A stretch of 64,000 bases of DNA from Lachnospiraceae bacterium (lineage in GTDB: Bacteria > Bacillota > Clostridia > Lachnospirales > Lachnospiraceae): positions 1 through 64,000 of the forward strand of contig JAJQHY010000079.1 of NCBI GenBank assembly GCA_021199495.1, read 5' to 3'. Below are positions 1 to 7,571 of the stretch, one piece after another. The translations under genes and the position numbers were made by a program. Below the pieces are notes generated by a model. That model searched no databases. It had not been told where the DNA came from and worked only from the letters and a program-made list of their open reading frames with translations. Position 1 is the first letter of the stretch, and every line of letters begins with the position of its first letter.

Positions 1-59
1 CAAGGTGCTATAGTTAAAGGTCAAGTAATGATTACACTTTCGACCCTAACATCATCATA

Positions 60-878
60 TTATTCTGAAACCGGATTCTGCTCTTTTAGTACCTGCACAG
101 GCACCGCCGCCAGTTCCGTGCCATCCTCACTCATACCGCAGATCATGCCTGCCAGCAGACCTTCCGCGTCATATGCCGGACTGCCGCTCATACCCTCTTT
201 GCCCGCTCCGTAAATATAGAGCAGCTCCGCTTCATAGTCCTCAAAATATATCAGCGGGTTTGCGACTGTCGCGCTGCTGATACCGGTGCCGGAGCCATAG
301 ATCGAATCCACAATCCACAAATCGTCCCCGGTCTGCATATCCCCCGCTGTATAGGCTGACAATGGAATGTACAAAAGCGTCTCCGCTGTTTCAGCTGACA
401 AATGAATAAAGGCCAGATCATAGCCGTCCACTGTCACCACATCCTCGCCGGAGAACGCAACATCTGTCCAGGCAAACGCCACGGACACCATCTGAAGCGT
501 TCCACCGGTCTCATCCGCCAGCACATGAGCCGCGGTCGCGATCCAGATGCCGCTCTCATCCTCTTTCCAGACAAAGCCGCTGCCAGAGTAAGTATCTGTC
601 GTAACAGCCACGTTTTCGTAAATCGTGATCTTAAGAATTTCATCTTCCAACGCATAGACATCCGTGCCGATCTCCAGCAGTGGGAAGGATGCCCTGGTCA
701 ATTCTTCTTTTGCGGCCTGCGCATCGTCAACATCATCTCCTGCGGCTGGCGCCTCCTGCGTGGATTCATCCCGGCTTATTGTCACCGCCACCGCAGCTGC
801 CACTGCCAGTGCGGCAATCAGCAGCAGCACAAAGCCCACAGTAAAATGAAATTTCTTCTGACCGGTTTTGTTTTTCAT
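60..878 (-). CDS. Trypsin/HtrA-like serine protease, membrane-anchored
   Basis: A 272-residue S1-type serine endopeptidase, probably anchored with its protease domain outside. After a short basic tail, residues about 12-33 form one hydrophobic segment, followed by an acidic Ala-rich linker to about residue 65. The catalytic triad is visible: His118 in TAAHVLADE, Asp154 in GYDLAFIHL and Ser231 in EGMSGSPAYD. No PDZ domain follows, so it is shorter than classical HtrA/DegP. It is the last gene on this strand after rnpB and has its own transcription unit because rnpB ends in a terminator just upstream. The start is the only ATG before the membrane segment, and its ribosome binding site is weak. 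The substrate cannot be told from sequence. Confidence 0.85.
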   Translation of the reverse strand: MKNKTGQKKFHFTVGFVLLLIAALAVAAAVAVTISRDESTQEAPAAGDDVDDAQAAKEELTRASFPLLEIGTDVYALEDEILKITIYENVAVTTDTYSGSGFVWKEDESGIWIATAAHVLADETGGTLQMVSVAFAWTDVAFSGEDVVTVDGYDLAFIHLSAETAETLLYIPLSAYTAGDMQTGDDLWIVDSIYGSGTGISSATVANPLIYFEDYEAELLYIYGAGKEGMSGSPAYDAEGLLAGMICGMSEDGTELAAVPVQVLKEQNPVSE

Positions 879-942
879 CCCGTCTGTACTTTCCGGAATG
901 CGTATTTGAGCATCCGCAAACTTTATTTTCTCTTTAATTTAT

Positions 943-977
943 GAAAAAACAGCATCCGGAACATTTCCCGAACGCTG
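943..977 (-). terminator. Rho-independent terminator of rnpB
   Basis: On the minus strand a roughly 12-bp stem (arms beginning CAGCG and ending ATGCTG, loop near 962-964) is followed directly by six T residues (944-949 as A on the plus strand). It lies about 20 nt after the 3' end of the RNase P RNA and before the protease gene. Confidence 0.8.
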
Positions 978-995
978 TCAGGTGCACATATCAAA

Positions 996-1363
996 GAGGG
1001 AAAGCAGACCGTAAGCCGGGTTCTGTCCATATCCTGAATGCGCCTGGCGCGGATATGTGATGATCATCTATCTAGGCCTGCCGTTACCGACAGGCTCAAG
1101 CGACCCACCTGAACTCGAGCCGGGCCGGCTATAGAGTTCTGCTTGGTCTTGCTTCGGATGGGGTTTACACGGCTCCCTCCGTTACCGGAAGGACGGTAGT
1201 CTCTTACACTGCCATTCCACCCTTACCAGTTGACTGGCGGTTTCTTTTCTGTTGCACTTTCCCTGGAGTCACCTCCGCCGGACGTTATCCGGCATCCCTG
1301 CCCTGTGAAGCCCGGACTTTCCTCACCCGCTTTCGCGGCCGCGATCATCTGTTCTGCTTTCCC
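996..1363 (-). ncRNA. rnpB: RNase P RNA (class A)
   Basis: Catalytic RNA of RNase P, which matures tRNA 5' ends. Read on the minus strand it has the family hallmarks: GAGGAAAGTCCGGGCTTC near the 5' end (about 1325), the ACAGGGCAGG..GCCGGATAACG block, the AGTGCAACAGAAA region near 1245, and the 3' ACCCGGCTTACGGTCTGC block near 1010. The 5' GGGAAAGCAGA (1353-1363) pairs with TCTGCTTTCCC (998-1008) to close helix P1, which sets both ends. A good promoter puts the start at about 1363. The length of about 368 nt is normal for class A. No coding sequence occupies 879-1499; this RNA, its promoter and two terminators fill the gap. Confidence 0.95.
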
Positions 1364-1368
1364 GTGCC

Positions 1369-1398
1369 ATCATAGCACAAAAAAGGCCGGGAAGTCAA
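1369..1398 (-). promoter_or_regulatory. rnpB promoter, -35 in the loop of the upstream terminator
   Basis: The minus strand reads TTGACT (1393-1398), 18 nt, TATGAT (1369-1374). The predicted start, about 6 nt downstream, is the first G of helix P1 of rnpB. The -35 hexamer occupies six of the seven loop bases of the terminator hairpin of the Nudix gene. Confidence 0.8.
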
Positions 1399-1405
1399 CC
1401 CGGCC
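1379..1405 (-). terminator. Rho-independent terminator of the Nudix gene
   Basis: A perfect 7-bp GC stem (1385-1391 with 1399-1405, GGCCGGG/CCCGGCC), a 7-nt loop and then six T on the minus strand (1379-1384). It ends transcription arriving from the Nudix/aminotransferase genes immediately before rnpB. Confidence 0.85.
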
Positions 1406-1499
1406 CACATTTGTTCTTATTCCGTTCTTAATTTCATCAGCTGTTTATACGCAGTCCTTCACGGCAGACCGGATGCACACCACAGCCGGATATGGCCTC

Positions 1500-2045
1500 T
1501 CAGGACTGCTTCATGATTTTGCACGCGTACGACATCACCGCCGCGATCGTCTTGGAATCGTGCATTTCTCCCGCGAAAATCTGTTTCTGAATCTCCTCAA
1601 CGGTAAACGCCTGCACATCAATGAACTCATCCTCATCCAGATGCCGCTCGCCGCTTTCCAGTTCGTCCGCCACAAACACATCAATCCGTTCATTACAATA
1701 CGCGGCAACGGAATGCAGAGAGATCAGAAATTCCAGCGGTTTCTTCGTGGTATAGCCGGTCTCCTCCATAAGCTCCCGTCTGGCCGCCTCAATCATCGGC
1801 TCCGAGCGGTCATTTAAACCACCCGCGGGAATCTCCCAGGTGAACTGATCCACAGAATTGCGATACTGGCGCACCAGCACAATGCGGCCGTCCGGCAGCA
1901 CCGGCACCACTGCCGCTGCACCCTTATGATCGATGTGATCCCAGATTACTTTATGACCGTTCGGCAGCTCCATGGTGTCCGCGTAAAAATCGATGGTCAC
2001 ACCCTTATGAACCAGCTCTCTGTCGACACGTTTTAATGCTTCCAT
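1500..2045 (-). CDS. nudF: Nudix hydrolase, ADP-ribose pyrophosphatase type
   Basis: A 181-residue Nudix enzyme that most likely hydrolyses ADP-ribose to AMP and ribose 5-phosphate in the cytoplasm. The Nudix box is complete at about residues 96-118: GGLNDRSEP, then RRELMEETGY, giving the G-x5-E-x7-REUxEExGU metal-binding pattern. The upstream strand RQYRNSVDQFTWEIPAGG is typical of the ADP-ribose pyrophosphatase branch (ADPRase/NudF/YqkG). It follows the aminotransferase gene by 85 bp on the same strand with no obvious terminator between, so co-transcription is possible. A strong terminator follows it. The subfamily is firm; the exact substrate is inferred. Confidence 0.85.
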   Translation of the reverse strand: MEALKRVDRELVHKGVTIDFYADTMELPNGHKVIWDHIDHKGAAAVVPVLPDGRIVLVRQYRNSVDQFTWEIPAGGLNDRSEPMIEAARRELMEETGYTTKKPLEFLISLHSVAAYCNERIDVFVADELESGERHLDEDEFIDVQAFTVEEIQKQIFAGEMHDSKTIAAVMSYACKIMKQS

Positions 2046-2130
2046 AGTTGTAACACCCTCTTTCGTTCCTTTTCCTAAAGAAACATTCTGCCATGAACTT
2101 CGCTGTTATGCCCCATTTTATGATGAAGTT

Positions 2131-3330
2131 TTATTTCAGTTCATTTAAAAACTGTTCAATCCGGTCCAGACCCTTGGCAATGTCCTCATTGCTGATCGCA
2201 TAGGAAAGACGGATATTATTCGGGAAGCCAAAGTCGCCGCAGGGAATGACCGCCACCGCATAATCCTCGATCAGGAAACGGGCTACCTCCGCGCCATCAT
2301 ACAACGGATGTCCGTGGTACGTCTTTGTCAGTGCATCTGTCAGATCCACAAAGACATAAAACGCGCCCTTCGGTTCCACCACATCCACATGAGGGAAGTT
2401 TTTCACCCGGTTGTACATATATTTACGGCGCTCATCAAATTTCTGCCGCATCATTTCCACAGAATCCTGCGGACCATTTAAAGCTTCCTCCGCCGCTTTC
2501 TGTGCAATGGAGTTGGGGTTGGAAGTCGCGTGCGACTGAATCGCGCCCATCAGCTTCGCAATGTCCTTCGAGGAGCCGGTGTAGCCAAGTCTCCAGCCGG
2601 TCATGGCATAGCCCTTGGAAAAACCGGAACAGGTGATGGTACGCTCATAAATTTCCGGACCCAGGGAGGCGATACTGATCTGCTCCTCGCCGTCATAAAC
2701 CAGATTCTCGTACATCTCATCAGAGACCACATAGATGTCCTTACGAATGGCCACATCCGCGATGGCCTGCAGTTCCTCACGATGATAAATCATACCCGTC
2801 GGATTATTCGGGCTGTTTAAAATCACAGCCTTCGTCCTGTCGGTACAGGCTGCCTCGATCTGCTGCGCGGTTACTTTATAATGCGTCTCCTTCGTCGCAT
2901 ATACGATCACCGGCACGCCGTCCGCCATTTTCACCATCTCCGGGTAACTCAGCCAGTACGGAGCCGGAATGATGACCTCGTCGCCGGGATTTAGAATTGC
3001 CATGAAAATATTGGTCAGGGAATGCTTGCCGCCGTTGCTGACGACAATCTGATTCGGCGCATAGTCAAGTCCATTGAACTCCTTGAACTTTCTGGAAATC
3101 GCAGCCTTCAGCTCGTTGGTGCCGGAGGCAGGCGTATATTTCGTAAAGCCGTCCTCTATGGCTTTGATTGCCGCGTCGCAGATATTTTTCGGCGTGTTGA
3201 AATCCGGCTCTCCCGCGCCAAATCCGACCACGTCAATTCCATTCGCACGCATTTCCTTCGCCTTTGCCGTGATAGCCAGCGTACTGGAAGGCTTGACTGC
3301 CTCCGCTTTTGTCGATAAAGTCAATGACAT
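2131..3330 (-). CDS. aspB: Pyridoxal-phosphate aminotransferase, aspartate aminotransferase class Ib
   Basis: A 399-residue fold-type I, PLP-dependent aminotransferase that probably interconverts aspartate/2-oxoglutarate and oxaloacetate/glutamate. Visible motifs are VGFGAGEPDFNTP near residue 35, NSPNNPTGMIYH near 170, SDEMYENLVYDG near 203, the PLP-lysine motif SGFSKGYAMTGWRLGY near 235 (Lys in FSKG), and a C-terminal NIRLSYA with the substrate-carboxylate Arg. Length and motif order are those of the Bacillus AspB/Thermus AspAT group. The gene has its own promoter (3416-3444). Related MalY- or alanine-type specificities cannot be excluded, but the overall pattern favours aspartate. Confidence 0.85.
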   Translation of the reverse strand: MSLTLSTKAEAVKPSSTLAITAKAKEMRANGIDVVGFGAGEPDFNTPKNICDAAIKAIEDGFTKYTPASGTNELKAAISRKFKEFNGLDYAPNQIVVSNGGKHSLTNIFMAILNPGDEVIIPAPYWLSYPEMVKMADGVPVIVYATKETHYKVTAQQIEAACTDRTKAVILNSPNNPTGMIYHREELQAIADVAIRKDIYVVSDEMYENLVYDGEEQISIASLGPEIYERTITCSGFSKGYAMTGWRLGYTGSSKDIAKLMGAIQSHATSNPNSIAQKAAEEALNGPQDSVEMMRQKFDERRKYMYNRVKNFPHVDVVEPKGAFYVFVDLTDALTKTYHGHPLYDGAEVARFLIEDYAVAVIPCGDFGFPNNIRLSYAISNEDIAKGLDRIEQFLNELK

Positions 3331-3415
3331 CTTCTATTCCATCCCTTCTGTTGAAATGATGGCCGCGAAACCACTGCGGTTCCCAAATGCAGCCGACGGT
3401 TCTATAACCGGTCTG

Positions 3416-3444
3416 TATTAATGTATATTTGTATACAATCTCAA
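3416..3444 (-). promoter_or_regulatory. Promoter of the aminotransferase gene, with a 10-bp palindrome
   Basis: The minus strand reads TTGAGA (3439-3444), 17 nt, TTAATA (3416-3421). The spacer contains the perfect palindrome TTGTATACAA (3429-3438), which resembles GntR-family operators. The regulator is not known from this window. Confidence 0.5.
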
Positions 3445-3522
3445 ACGTCCCATATAATACTATAAATTCGTCCGAATTGCAAGACCACATACAAAATTCA
3501 TACAAAAATGTTCTACGAATGT

Positions 3523-3737
3523 CACTATTCGCGGCCATCGGAAAATGCAGACAAAAACGTCGTGCTCGCACGTAAGATTTTGTCTGCATTTTCCGATGAG
3601 CCTGTGAAGCAGGAACTCCACCCACATAAGCAAAAAGATGAGCGGCGTTTTTTGCCGCGCCGGACAGCTTGCTGGACGCTTTTGCGCATGTGGGCGCACC
3701 CGTAGGGCGTCTCGAAGAGGAGGGGCGTGAATAGTAA
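3523..3737 (+). repeat. Structured interspersed repeat, full copy 1
   Basis: A 215-bp intergenic element bounded by inverted ends (ACTATTCGCGG at the left, GCGTGAATAGT at the right). Inside lies a perfect 20-bp inverted repeat (3537-3556 with 3579-3598) whose loop holds a further short hairpin (CGTGC..GCACG). Next come CCTGTGAAGCAGG, a stem GCGGC/GCCGC around a T-rich loop (about 3642-3658), and CAGCTTGCTG. It is homologous along its length to the copy at 10759-10953, and in part to copies near 25.3 and 30.1 kb. No open reading frame is evident. It occupies most of the 450-bp gap between the PH-domain gene and the aminotransferase promoter. Confidence 0.8.
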
Positions 3738-3779
3738 ACTGCCGGAAGACAGTGGAGCCGCCTCCCGGCTTTCAGTTTT

Positions 3780-4190
3780 TTATGGATGTCCCGGGCCGTC
3801 AAAATCATCCGGATCAAAATGGTCTTGGTCAAAGTCATCCGGCTGCGCACCCGCCACCTCGCGGATAGAGACGCGCTTTTTGTCCCGCTCCGCTTCCACC
3901 AGATCGGAGAGCATGTCCTTTACCTCGCGCGGCCTCTTCACACTTTTGATGACAAAGCTGCCGCTGGAGCGGTCACTCGTCTGACAGCAGATATCGCCCA
4001 CACCGAAAATCCGCTGGCCAAGACTCTGTTTCAGTGTCATGTCTACAAAGCGGTACAGCCTGATTTCGTCCTCGCTGACGTTCAGCACACCGGTGTTAAT
4101 CAGGAATTTTTCTTCCGTCAGCTCGTATTTTGTAAACGACAGAGGTAAACCGAAAATGGTTCTTTTTTTGTCCTTCCACACAGTGCTCAT
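3780..4190 (-). CDS. Bacterial PH-domain protein with acidic tail
   Basis: A 136-residue protein of the bacterial pleckstrin-homology (bPH/YdbT-like) type. Residues about 12-100 match the family rhythm: FGLPLSFTKYELTEEKFLI, then TGVLNVSEDEIRLYRFVDMTL, then GQRIFGVGDICCQTSD. No membrane segment is present, so unlike YdbT-type proteins it is soluble. The last 20 residues are an unusual Asp/Phe-rich tail (DDFDQDHFDPDDFDG). It starts 33 bp after the ribU stop on the same strand, so it is likely read from the riboswitch-controlled promoter. Its function is unknown; a link with flavin uptake would only be positional. Confidence 0.7.
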   Translation of the reverse strand: MSTVWKDKKRTIFGLPLSFTKYELTEEKFLINTGVLNVSEDEIRLYRFVDMTLKQSLGQRIFGVGDICCQTSDRSSGSFVIKSVKRPREVKDMLSDLVEAERDKKRVSIREVAGAQPDDFDQDHFDPDDFDGPGHP

Positions 4191-4223
4191 AATCCGTCTC
4201 CTTTGCAGTGAAAATGAAAAACG

Positions 4224-4832
4224 TTATCTGATAATTCTGCTGATCGCGCCATGAAGGCGTTTATACACAATAAAGGTGATGATACTGACGGCGCCGTATT
4301 TCACCAGATTAAAGGGAAATACGCTGAAAAGCATCATGGTCATGGTATCATGCACCAGCGGATTGACTGCCGCCGCCATGCTGACGATGGTTTCCATACT
4401 CATCCCGTAGATCACCGCATAGGCCGGAAAAATGAAGAACGTATTGGAAATCAATGCGATCACGCTTACGGCCAGGACCGCCGCAACCAGAGACAGCACC
4501 GCCTGTTTTCTGGTCTTGTGCAGTTTATAAATCACGGAAGCGGTCAGCACATAGATACTCGACAAAATCAGGTTGGACAGCTCTCCGACGTACATAGTGC
4601 TGGAACCGGTCATGAGGGTGTTCAGCAGGATCTTCACCACCACAATACACTCTCCCACGAGCGGTCCGAACATAAAACCACCCAGAATGCCGGGCAGCTC
4701 GCCTAAGTCAAGTTTCATAAAGGATGGCGCAAAAAACAGCGGGAAATCAAAAAGCATCAGTACTGCGCTGAGTGCGCCAAACAGGCCAATAAAGCAAAGT
4801 TTCTGGGTTGAAAGTTTCTTTTCAGTATTCAT
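4224..4832 (-). CDS. ribU: ECF transporter S component for riboflavin (RibU)
   Basis: A 202-residue substrate-binding membrane subunit of an energy-coupling factor transporter that takes up riboflavin with shared EcfA/A'/T modules encoded elsewhere. It has about six membrane segments, and the RibU-like stretch MKLDLGELPGILGGFMFGP lies near residue 48. The start is the ATG at 4832, preceded by GAAGGAGG at good distance. A longer reading would run into the riboswitch and is rejected. The FMN riboswitch directly upstream confirms the substrate class. The PH-domain gene follows 33 bp downstream. Confidence 0.92.
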   Translation of the reverse strand: MNTEKKLSTQKLCFIGLFGALSAVLMLFDFPLFFAPSFMKLDLGELPGILGGFMFGPLVGECIVVVKILLNTLMTGSSTMYVGELSNLILSSIYVLTASVIYKLHKTRKQAVLSLVAAVLAVSVIALISNTFFIFPAYAVIYGMSMETIVSMAAAVNPLVHDTMTMMLFSVFPFNLVKYGAVSIITFIVYKRLHGAISRIIR

Positions 4833-4842
4833 TTTTCCTCCT

Positions 4843-5080
4843 TCTTCCATCCGGACTGTTGCGGGTAACGGCTGCTTTTGACTGCCGCCGGTTAAAACAA
4901 CCGGTCGCACACAAAAAGCACCACTCCTGCATACCTTTTTCGGTAACCGTTGGTACCGGATTTGCACCGGTTCAGCCGACATTTCGCCGGGTCGCGGACT
5001 GGACGCCCTGAGCGCTCTTCCTATACAGCGCACAGAGTGTGTCACCGCCAGTGGGGAATTGCACCCCGCCCTGAAGTTTC
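4843..5080 (-). promoter_or_regulatory. FMN riboswitch (RFN element)
   Basis: The minus strand shows the conserved RFN blocks in order: CTTCAGGGCGGGGTGCAATT, CCCCACTGGCGGTGA, AGTCCGCGACCC, a GAACCGGTGCAAATCCGGTA block, and the final CAGTCCGGATGGAAGAAGG. The last block lies 11 nt before the ribU start and overlaps the ribosome binding site region. This suggests control at translation initiation, or attenuation with the Shine-Dalgarno hidden when FMN is bound. Variable arms include a hairpin near 4890-4905. Confidence 0.95.
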
Positions 5081-5092
5081 ACTTACATATGG

Positions 5093-5121
5093 AATATAGC
5101 ACCAGCCGGGCGCTCTGTCAA
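5093..5121 (-). promoter_or_regulatory. Promoter of the ribU operon
   Basis: The minus strand reads TTGACA (5116-5121), 17 nt, TATATT (5093-5098). Transcription would start about 8 nt before the riboswitch. Confidence 0.8.
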
Positions 5122-5123
5122 CA

Positions 5124-5165
5124 TGAAAAAAATACAGGCGGGTGCTGTCCGGCACCCGCCTCTGT
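5124..5165 (-). terminator. Rho-independent terminator of uraA
   Basis: A perfect GC-rich stem GGCGGGTGC/GCACCCGCC (5137-5160), followed on the minus strand by T-rich sequence (about 5126-5133). Plus-strand T residues after the other arm could make it work both ways. It lies 15-20 bp after the uraA stop and just before the ribU promoter. Confidence 0.8.
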
Positions 5166-5180
5166 TTTTCTCAATTTCGT

Positions 5181-6551
5181 TTACGGCTTCATATTCACGC
5201 CGCGGTGCTGGTCTCCCTCCGGATTCTCCCCGAATACATAGTCATTGCCGGGCAGGATCAGGTTCAATAAAATACCAAGGATCGCCGCCAGGGAAAGAGC
5301 TGTCAGCGTAATGGAGGTGCCGAATACGGTGAAGGTCAGACCATCGGAGAAGCCCAGACCGCTGACAAGAATCACAGCCGCGATAATCAGGTTGCGGGAC
5401 TTGGTGAAGTCCACGTTATTCTCCACCACGTTGCGCACACCGATGGCGGAAATCATACCGTAGAGCATGAAGCTGACGCCGCCGATGATGGAGGCGGGCA
5501 TGGAACCGATCACCTCCGCGACCTTCGGAATAAAGCCGAGAACAACCGCAAAGATGGCCGCCAGACGGATCACGCGCGGATCATAAACCTTGCTTAACTC
5601 CAGCACACCGGTATTTTCCCCGTAGGTCGTGTTGGCGGGACCGCCGAACAGAGCTGACAGAGAAGTTGCCAGGCCATCGCCCACCAGCGTTCTGTGCAGA
5701 CCCGGATCCTCGATGAAATTCTCGCCCACAGTTGCGGAAATGGCGGACATGTCACCGATATGCTCCATCATGGCCGCCAGAGCGATGGGCGCCATCACCA
5801 GAATAGCGGAAATGTCAAATTTACAGATCTGGAAAGGCGGCAGTCCGACCCAGCCGGCAGCGGCTACGCCCGAGAAATCCAGAATCACGGAACCATCCGG
5901 ATTGGTCATACCCATCGTCTGCATGATCAGCGCCACGGCATAGGAAATCACCACACCCATCAGAATGGGAATGATTTTAAACATGCCCTTGCCCCAGATA
6001 TTGAAAACCACGATCACCGCAAAGGCAATGATGGCTAAAAACCAGTTTGTGGAGGCATTGGACACTGCACTGGGAGCTAAGGACAGGCCGATGCAGATAA
6101 TGATAGGCCCCGTCACAACCGGAGGCAGGAAACGCATGACCTTTTTCACGCCCAGTACCTTGATAATCAGCGCCAGCACCAGATATAAAAGGCCGGCCAC
6201 CACCACACCACCGCAGGCGTAGGGCAGTTTCTCTCCCATGGTCATGTCTGCGAATTTCCCGGTGTTCATACTGGCAACCGTGGCATAACCCCCTAAAAAT
6301 GCGAAAGAAGAACCTAAGAACGCAGGAACCTTGAATTTGGAGCAGACATGGAAAAATAATGTTCCAAGGCCCGCACAGACCAAAGTCACCTGAATCGAAA
6401 GTCCTTCTCCCTCGAAGTATGAATTGGTTAATACAGGAACTAAAATCGTTGCGCCGAACATGGCGAACATGTGCTGCAATCCTAACAGGAGCATCTTGGG
6501 TATTCCCAGCGTTCTCGCGTCACGGATTGCGCCGTCTTGTTGCTGACTCAT
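5181..6551 (-). CDS. uraA: Uracil permease, NCS2 family
   Basis: A 456-residue nucleobase:cation symporter-2 protein with about 14 membrane segments, importing uracil with protons. Family features include the QHMFAMFGATILVP stretch near residue 27, AxMEHIGDMSAI near 265 (a conserved Glu of the substrate site), and GGPANTTYGENTGV near 308 (the signature with the second conserved Glu). The start ATG is preceded by GAGGAGAG. The divergent neighbour is upp, which converts the imported uracil to UMP, so the pair makes a salvage module. Xanthine permeases share the fold, but the motifs and neighbour favour uracil. Confidence 0.93.
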   Translation of the reverse strand: MSQQQDGAIRDARTLGIPKMLLLGLQHMFAMFGATILVPVLTNSYFEGEGLSIQVTLVCAGLGTLFFHVCSKFKVPAFLGSSFAFLGGYATVASMNTGKFADMTMGEKLPYACGGVVVAGLLYLVLALIIKVLGVKKVMRFLPPVVTGPIIICIGLSLAPSAVSNASTNWFLAIIAFAVIVVFNIWGKGMFKIIPILMGVVISYAVALIMQTMGMTNPDGSVILDFSGVAAAGWVGLPPFQICKFDISAILVMAPIALAAMMEHIGDMSAISATVGENFIEDPGLHRTLVGDGLATSLSALFGGPANTTYGENTGVLELSKVYDPRVIRLAAIFAVVLGFIPKVAEVIGSMPASIIGGVSFMLYGMISAIGVRNVVENNVDFTKSRNLIIAAVILVSGLGFSDGLTFTVFGTSITLTALSLAAILGILLNLILPGNDYVFGENPEGDQHRGVNMKP

Positions 6552-6677
6552 AACAAACTCTCCTCTCTTCAGTTAAGGTGCGCTGCAGAGCCGCTGCCGC
6601 TTTCCGGCATTCCCATTCCTATAAATGTGAGAAGGAAATACAGCGCGCAGTCTCTTAAGGCAGACCCATCGGAAGAA

Positions 6678-6707
6678 AGTATACCGGAATACACACAGAG
6701 TCGTCAA
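6678..6707 (-). promoter_or_regulatory. Promoter of uraA
   Basis: The minus strand reads TTGACG (6702-6707), 18 nt, TATACT (6678-6683). It gives a leader of about 120 nt before uraA. No PyrR-binding loop or terminator was recognised in the leader. Confidence 0.7.
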
Positions 6708-6749
6708 GATATAATTTCACAGAGATTTTAGATTTTTTTCACATTTACT

Positions 6750-6778
6750 ATGACAAATTGTCGGGGCTGTGCTATACT
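6750..6778 (+). promoter_or_regulatory. Promoter of upp
   Basis: The plus strand reads ATGACA (6750-6755), 17 nt, TATACT (6773-6778). It gives a leader of about 130 nt containing a GC-rich inverted repeat (GGGGCGT..GACGCC, about 6801-6830) that is not followed by a T-run. Confidence 0.75.
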
Positions 6779-6913
6779 GATTGCCAGTAAAGCAAAAAAG
6801 AGGGGCGTTTCACGCCGCGAAAGACGCCTGCGTCCTGTTGCACCCGATCTGACCGCAAACTTTCGCACGCAGCTTCATCTGAAAATATCAGCACAGGAAA
6901 TCAAGGAGGAATT

Positions 6914-7561
6914 ATGGAAGCTTTTAACGACATGCCTAATGTACACATTTTCACTCACCCGCTCCTGCAGCATAAAATCTCCCTGCTGCGGGATGAGAAT
7001 ACCGGTACCAATGAATTCCGCAAGCTGGTGGAGGAAATCGCCATGCTGGAGGGATATGAAGCCCTGAGTGACCTGCCTTTGGAAGATGTGGAGGTCAAAA
7101 CACCCATCGAGACCTGCATGACGCCCATGGTATCCGGCCGCAAGATGGCAGTTGTGCCGATTTTACGCGCCGGTCTCGGTATGGTCAGCGGCATTCTGGC
7201 GCTCTCCCCGACCGCGAAGGTAGGACATATCGGCTTATACAGGGATCCCGAAACACATGAACCGCACGAGTATTACTGTAAGCTGCCCTCCCCGATTGAG
7301 GAGCGCACCATCCTGGTCGTAGACCCGATGTTAGCTACCGGCGGCTCCGGCGTGGATGCCGTGGACCTGATCAAGCGCCATGGCGGTGTCAAGATCAAAT
7401 TCATGTGTATCATCGCTGCTCCGGAAGGCTTAAAACGCCTGCATGAGGCACACCCGGATATCCAGATTTATGTAGGACATCTGGACCGCTGCTTAAACGA
7501 AAACGCCTATATCTGCCCGGGACTTGGCGATGCGGGCGACCGGATTTTCGGCACGAAATAA
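6914..7561 (+). CDS. upp: Uracil phosphoribosyltransferase
   Basis: A 215-residue cytoplasmic enzyme joining uracil and PRPP to give UMP and pyrophosphate. The PRPP loop [15 protein letters not shown] is near residue 135, the uracil-binding segment [12 protein letters not shown] is near the C-terminus, and [19 protein letters not shown] is near 70. The start is fixed by AAGGAGGAATT directly before the ATG. It diverges from uraA and ends only 10 bp from the converging end of sigE, with no recognisable terminator between the two. Confidence 0.96.
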   Translation: MEAFNDMPNVHIFTHPLLQHKISLLRDENTGTNEFRKLVEEIAMLEGYEALSDLPLEDVEVKTPIETCMTPMVSGRKMAVVPILRAGLGMVSGILALSPTAKVGHIGLYRDPETHEPHEYYCKLPSPIEERTILVVDPMLATGGSGVDAVDLIKRHGGVKIKFMCIIAAPEGLKRLHEAHPDIQIYVGHLDRCLNENAYICPGLGDAGDRIFGTK

Positions 7562-7571
7562 GCGGACAGCC

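Noticed and set aside
402-944. Plus-strand frame opposite the serine protease
   Set aside because: The minus-strand gene has a full catalytic triad and membrane anchor; the opposite frame has no recognisable features.
3233-3850. Minus-strand frame across the aminotransferase promoter and repeat copy 1
   Set aside because: It overlaps a real gene at one end and a structured repeat in the middle, with no conserved protein features.
4833-5045. Longer RibU reading frame starting at 5045
   Set aside because: The upstream part lies inside the FMN riboswitch, and the ATG at 4832 has an ideal ribosome binding site.
6552-6913. PyrR attenuator in the uraA/upp intergenic region
   Set aside because: Neither leader has a PyrR-type binding loop nor a terminator/antiterminator pair that I could draw.
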